In this document: piece by piece, positions 6,381-6,793 of the stretch
Layout: every line of letters begins with the position of its first letter
Numbering within the stretch: the stretch's first letter is position 1
NCBI GenBank assembly: GCA_947624915.1
Contig: CANQMF010000045.1
Coordinates: forward strand, 1-6,793
DNA from: an uncultured Bacilli bacterium
GTDB lineage: Bacteria; Bacillota_I; Bacilli_A; RF39; UBA660
Reading direction: 5' to 3'
DNA length: 6,793 nucleotides
Notes under the pieces: model-generated
Databases searched by the model: none
Told to the model about the DNA's origin: nothing
What the model saw: only the letters and a program-made list of their open reading frames with translations
Made by a program: the position numbers and the translations under genes

Positions 6381-6536
6381 TTTTGGGATATATACCGGAA
6401 ATTTTGCCAAAATCTCTCTTGTATGTTCATAACAACACGCTCTGCGGGTCAAGCGTTTGTATTCCTGCACAATGTTAATTACGTCGTCTGTTGTGAGCCT
6501 TATTATCCGTCTTTTTCCTTCTATAATTCTTGCCAT
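6375..6536 (-). CDS. Small unrecognised element protein, 5' part, running into spoVAD
   Basis: This is the first 54 codons of the fused frame, listed separately because it is the element's own gene. It has a strong Shine-Dalgarno (AAGGAAGG) a few bases upstream of ATG 6536. The peptide is basic and probably helical, with the segment DDVINIVQEYKRL (18-30), a CC pair at 34-35 and a hydrophobic/Pro end at about PVYIP (47-51). Nothing in it resembles SpoVAD. In the circular form of an element the frame would continue into sequence at the opposite end, so its native C-terminus cannot be known from here. No family is recognised. The DNA-facing character suggested by its basic residues is a guess. 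Confidence 0.5.
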
Positions 6537-6632
6537 TTTACCTTCCTTTCTTTTTTTTTGTTAACGGATTATTCGTTGCCAAACTTTAAAAGCTCATTTA
6601 TATACTTTAAAAATCGCGATTATTATTACAAT

Positions 6633-6665
6633 AAAAAAGAGGAAAATTTTGTTTTCCTCTTTTTT
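6633..6665 (-). terminator. Strong intrinsic terminator, effectively bidirectional
   Basis: A perfect 14-bp inverted repeat (6633-6646 and 6652-6665) encloses a 5-base loop. On the minus strand the arm AAAAAAGAGGAAAA is answered by TTTTCCTCTTTTTT, so the 3' arm supplies its own U tract. Because the stem is A-rich at one end and T-rich at the other, it would also terminate plus-strand transcripts. It closes the partial gene ending at 6683 and isolates it from the small ORF starting at 6536. Confidence 0.85.
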
Positions 6666-6682
6666 GATTTTTTTTATCTGTC

Positions 6683-6793
6683 TTAATCCGACCAGTTGAA
6701 GTTTTGGTTTTCTAAGGTTACATTTGTCCAACCGTCTTTTGCTAATGCCTCTTTTATCTGTTTTGACAAGTCTTCCATAGCCCTTTGTTGTGT
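6683..6793 (-). CDS. C-terminal end of an unrecognised gene, probably carried by the inserted element (partial)
   Basis: An open frame enters from the right edge of the window and ends at a TAA at 6683-6685. The last 36 residues are visible. They read as a charged helix (AMEDLSKQIKEALAKDG) followed by a short polar tail ending NWSD. I do not recognise the family and no catalytic motif is visible. The stop is followed 17 bases later by a strong intrinsic terminator, as expected for the real end of a transcription unit. SpoVAC, or the N-terminal half of SpoVAD, should lie here in an intact spoVA operon, and this peptide resembles neither. It is therefore assigned, by inference, to the DNA inserted in spoVAD. 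The frame is open across the whole visible stretch, but 36 residues is weak coding evidence on its own. Confidence 0.5.
   Translation of the reverse strand, partial: TQQRAMEDLSKQIKEALAKDGWTNVTLENQNFNWSD

Larger units (their letters stand above)
5832..6536 (-). pseudogene. spoVAD: SpoVAD C-terminal fragment fused in frame to a foreign 54-residue N-terminus
   Basis: Residues 55-234 match the C-terminal half of stage V sporulation protein AD, the thiolase-fold, DPA-binding component of the SpoVA channel that loads dipicolinic acid into the forespore. Supporting motifs are TATFTTTG (55-62), GVTDSLNMGAVMAP (89-102), LTGDL (126-130), AGGSGPAC (170-177) and RVLLVATGALLSP (197-209). Full-length SpoVAD is about 340 residues, so roughly 150 N-terminal residues, including the first half of the thiolase fold with its conserved Cys region, are missing. 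In their place is a basic segment starting MARIIEGKRRIIRL that contains Cys34-Cys35 and is not SpoVAD. A strong ribosome-binding site (GGAAGG) sits just before the ATG at 6536, so the fusion could be translated, but it should not be functional SpoVAD. The 3' end overlaps spoVAE by 14 bases. Identification of the C-terminal part is secure; the cause of the truncation is inference. Confidence 0.88.
6375..6793. mobile_element. One end of a putative integrated element interrupting spoVAD (partial, extends past window)
   Basis: From about 6375 to the right edge, none of the content belongs to a spoVA operon. There is an unrecognised gene end, a terminator and the start of a small unrecognised protein. 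The boundary is placed where SpoVAD homology begins in the reading frame that opens at 6536 (motif TATxTxTG, codons 55-62, bases 6351-6374). The small-protein part of that frame uses codons such as CGG, CGC and ACC, uncommon in the neighbouring host genes; a hand count gives about 38% G+C for 6378-6536. That contrast is modest, because the first part of the spoVAD fragment is also richer than the operon average. No integrase is visible here, so calling this a mobile element is inference from the broken gene. A rearrangement or assembly join would give the same picture. Confidence 0.6.

Noticed and set aside
6238..6432. Plus-strand open frame opposite spoVAD
   Set aside because: Antisense to conserved SpoVAD motifs and crosses the insertion junction.
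6423..6686. Plus-strand open frame across the element end
   Set aside because: Phe/Tyr/Ser-rich translation of a terminator and T tracts; no start signal and no family similarity.
1..6793. CRISPR arrays, tRNA or rRNA genes, IS elements
   Set aside because: No regularly spaced repeats, no cloverleaf or rRNA-like segments and no transposase or terminal inverted repeats were seen on either strand.

Overview
The window comes from a low-G+C, endospore-forming member of the Bacillota (Firmicutes). It is AT-rich, every gene lies on the minus strand, TGA serves as a stop codon (the yqfD stop), and it pairs sporulation genes (spoVAD, spoVAE, yqfC, yqfD) with the Bacillus-type housekeeping order ybeY-dgkA-cdd-era-yqzL-recO. 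TGA as stop argues against the mollicute code. I cannot name the genus; a Bacilli/Erysipelotrichia-like or clostridial host would both fit.

Layout, read in the direction of transcription (high to low coordinates). (1) 6793 to about 6375: DNA that does not belong to the spoVA operon. It holds the 3' end of an unrecognised gene, a strong intrinsic terminator and the start of a small unrecognised protein. (2) About 6374 to 5832: the C-terminal part of spoVAD, joined in frame to that small protein, so the first ~150 residues of SpoVAD are missing. (3) spoVAE, followed by a short terminator. (4) yqfC-yqfD-vanZ-like gene, tightly packed and closed by a terminator at 3455-3476. (5) A sigma-A-type promoter, whose -35 lies in the arm of that terminator, drives ybeY-dgkA-cdd-era-yqzL-DUF1653-recO, with overlapping or near-overlapping genes. 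(6) 1-128: a gene-free leader with a possible three-helix RNA fold and a ribosome-binding site pointing off the window edge.

The main discovery candidate is at the right edge. SpoVAD homology begins abruptly at the family motif TATxTxTG. Everything upstream is foreign in content, and the expected N-terminal half (and spoVAC) is absent. This is what one end of an integrated element, such as a prophage, integrative element or skin-like intervening sequence, would look like inside a sporulation gene. Known developmental elements of this kind (skin in sigK, vfbin in spoVFB, SPbeta in spsM) interrupt genes used in the mother cell, which is a dead-end lineage. spoVAD is a forespore gene, so precise excision there would remove the element from the inherited chromosome. 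The case is therefore either an unusual reversible switch, a gene-killing insertion in a host with a second spoVA locus or no sporulation, or an assembly join. The window alone cannot decide between these.

The remaining genes form a coherent core set: DPA uptake into the forespore (SpoVAD/E), sporulation-associated envelope functions (YqfC/YqfD), rRNA and ribosome maturation (YbeY, Era), undecaprenol recycling (DgkA), pyrimidine salvage (Cdd) and recombinational repair (RecO).
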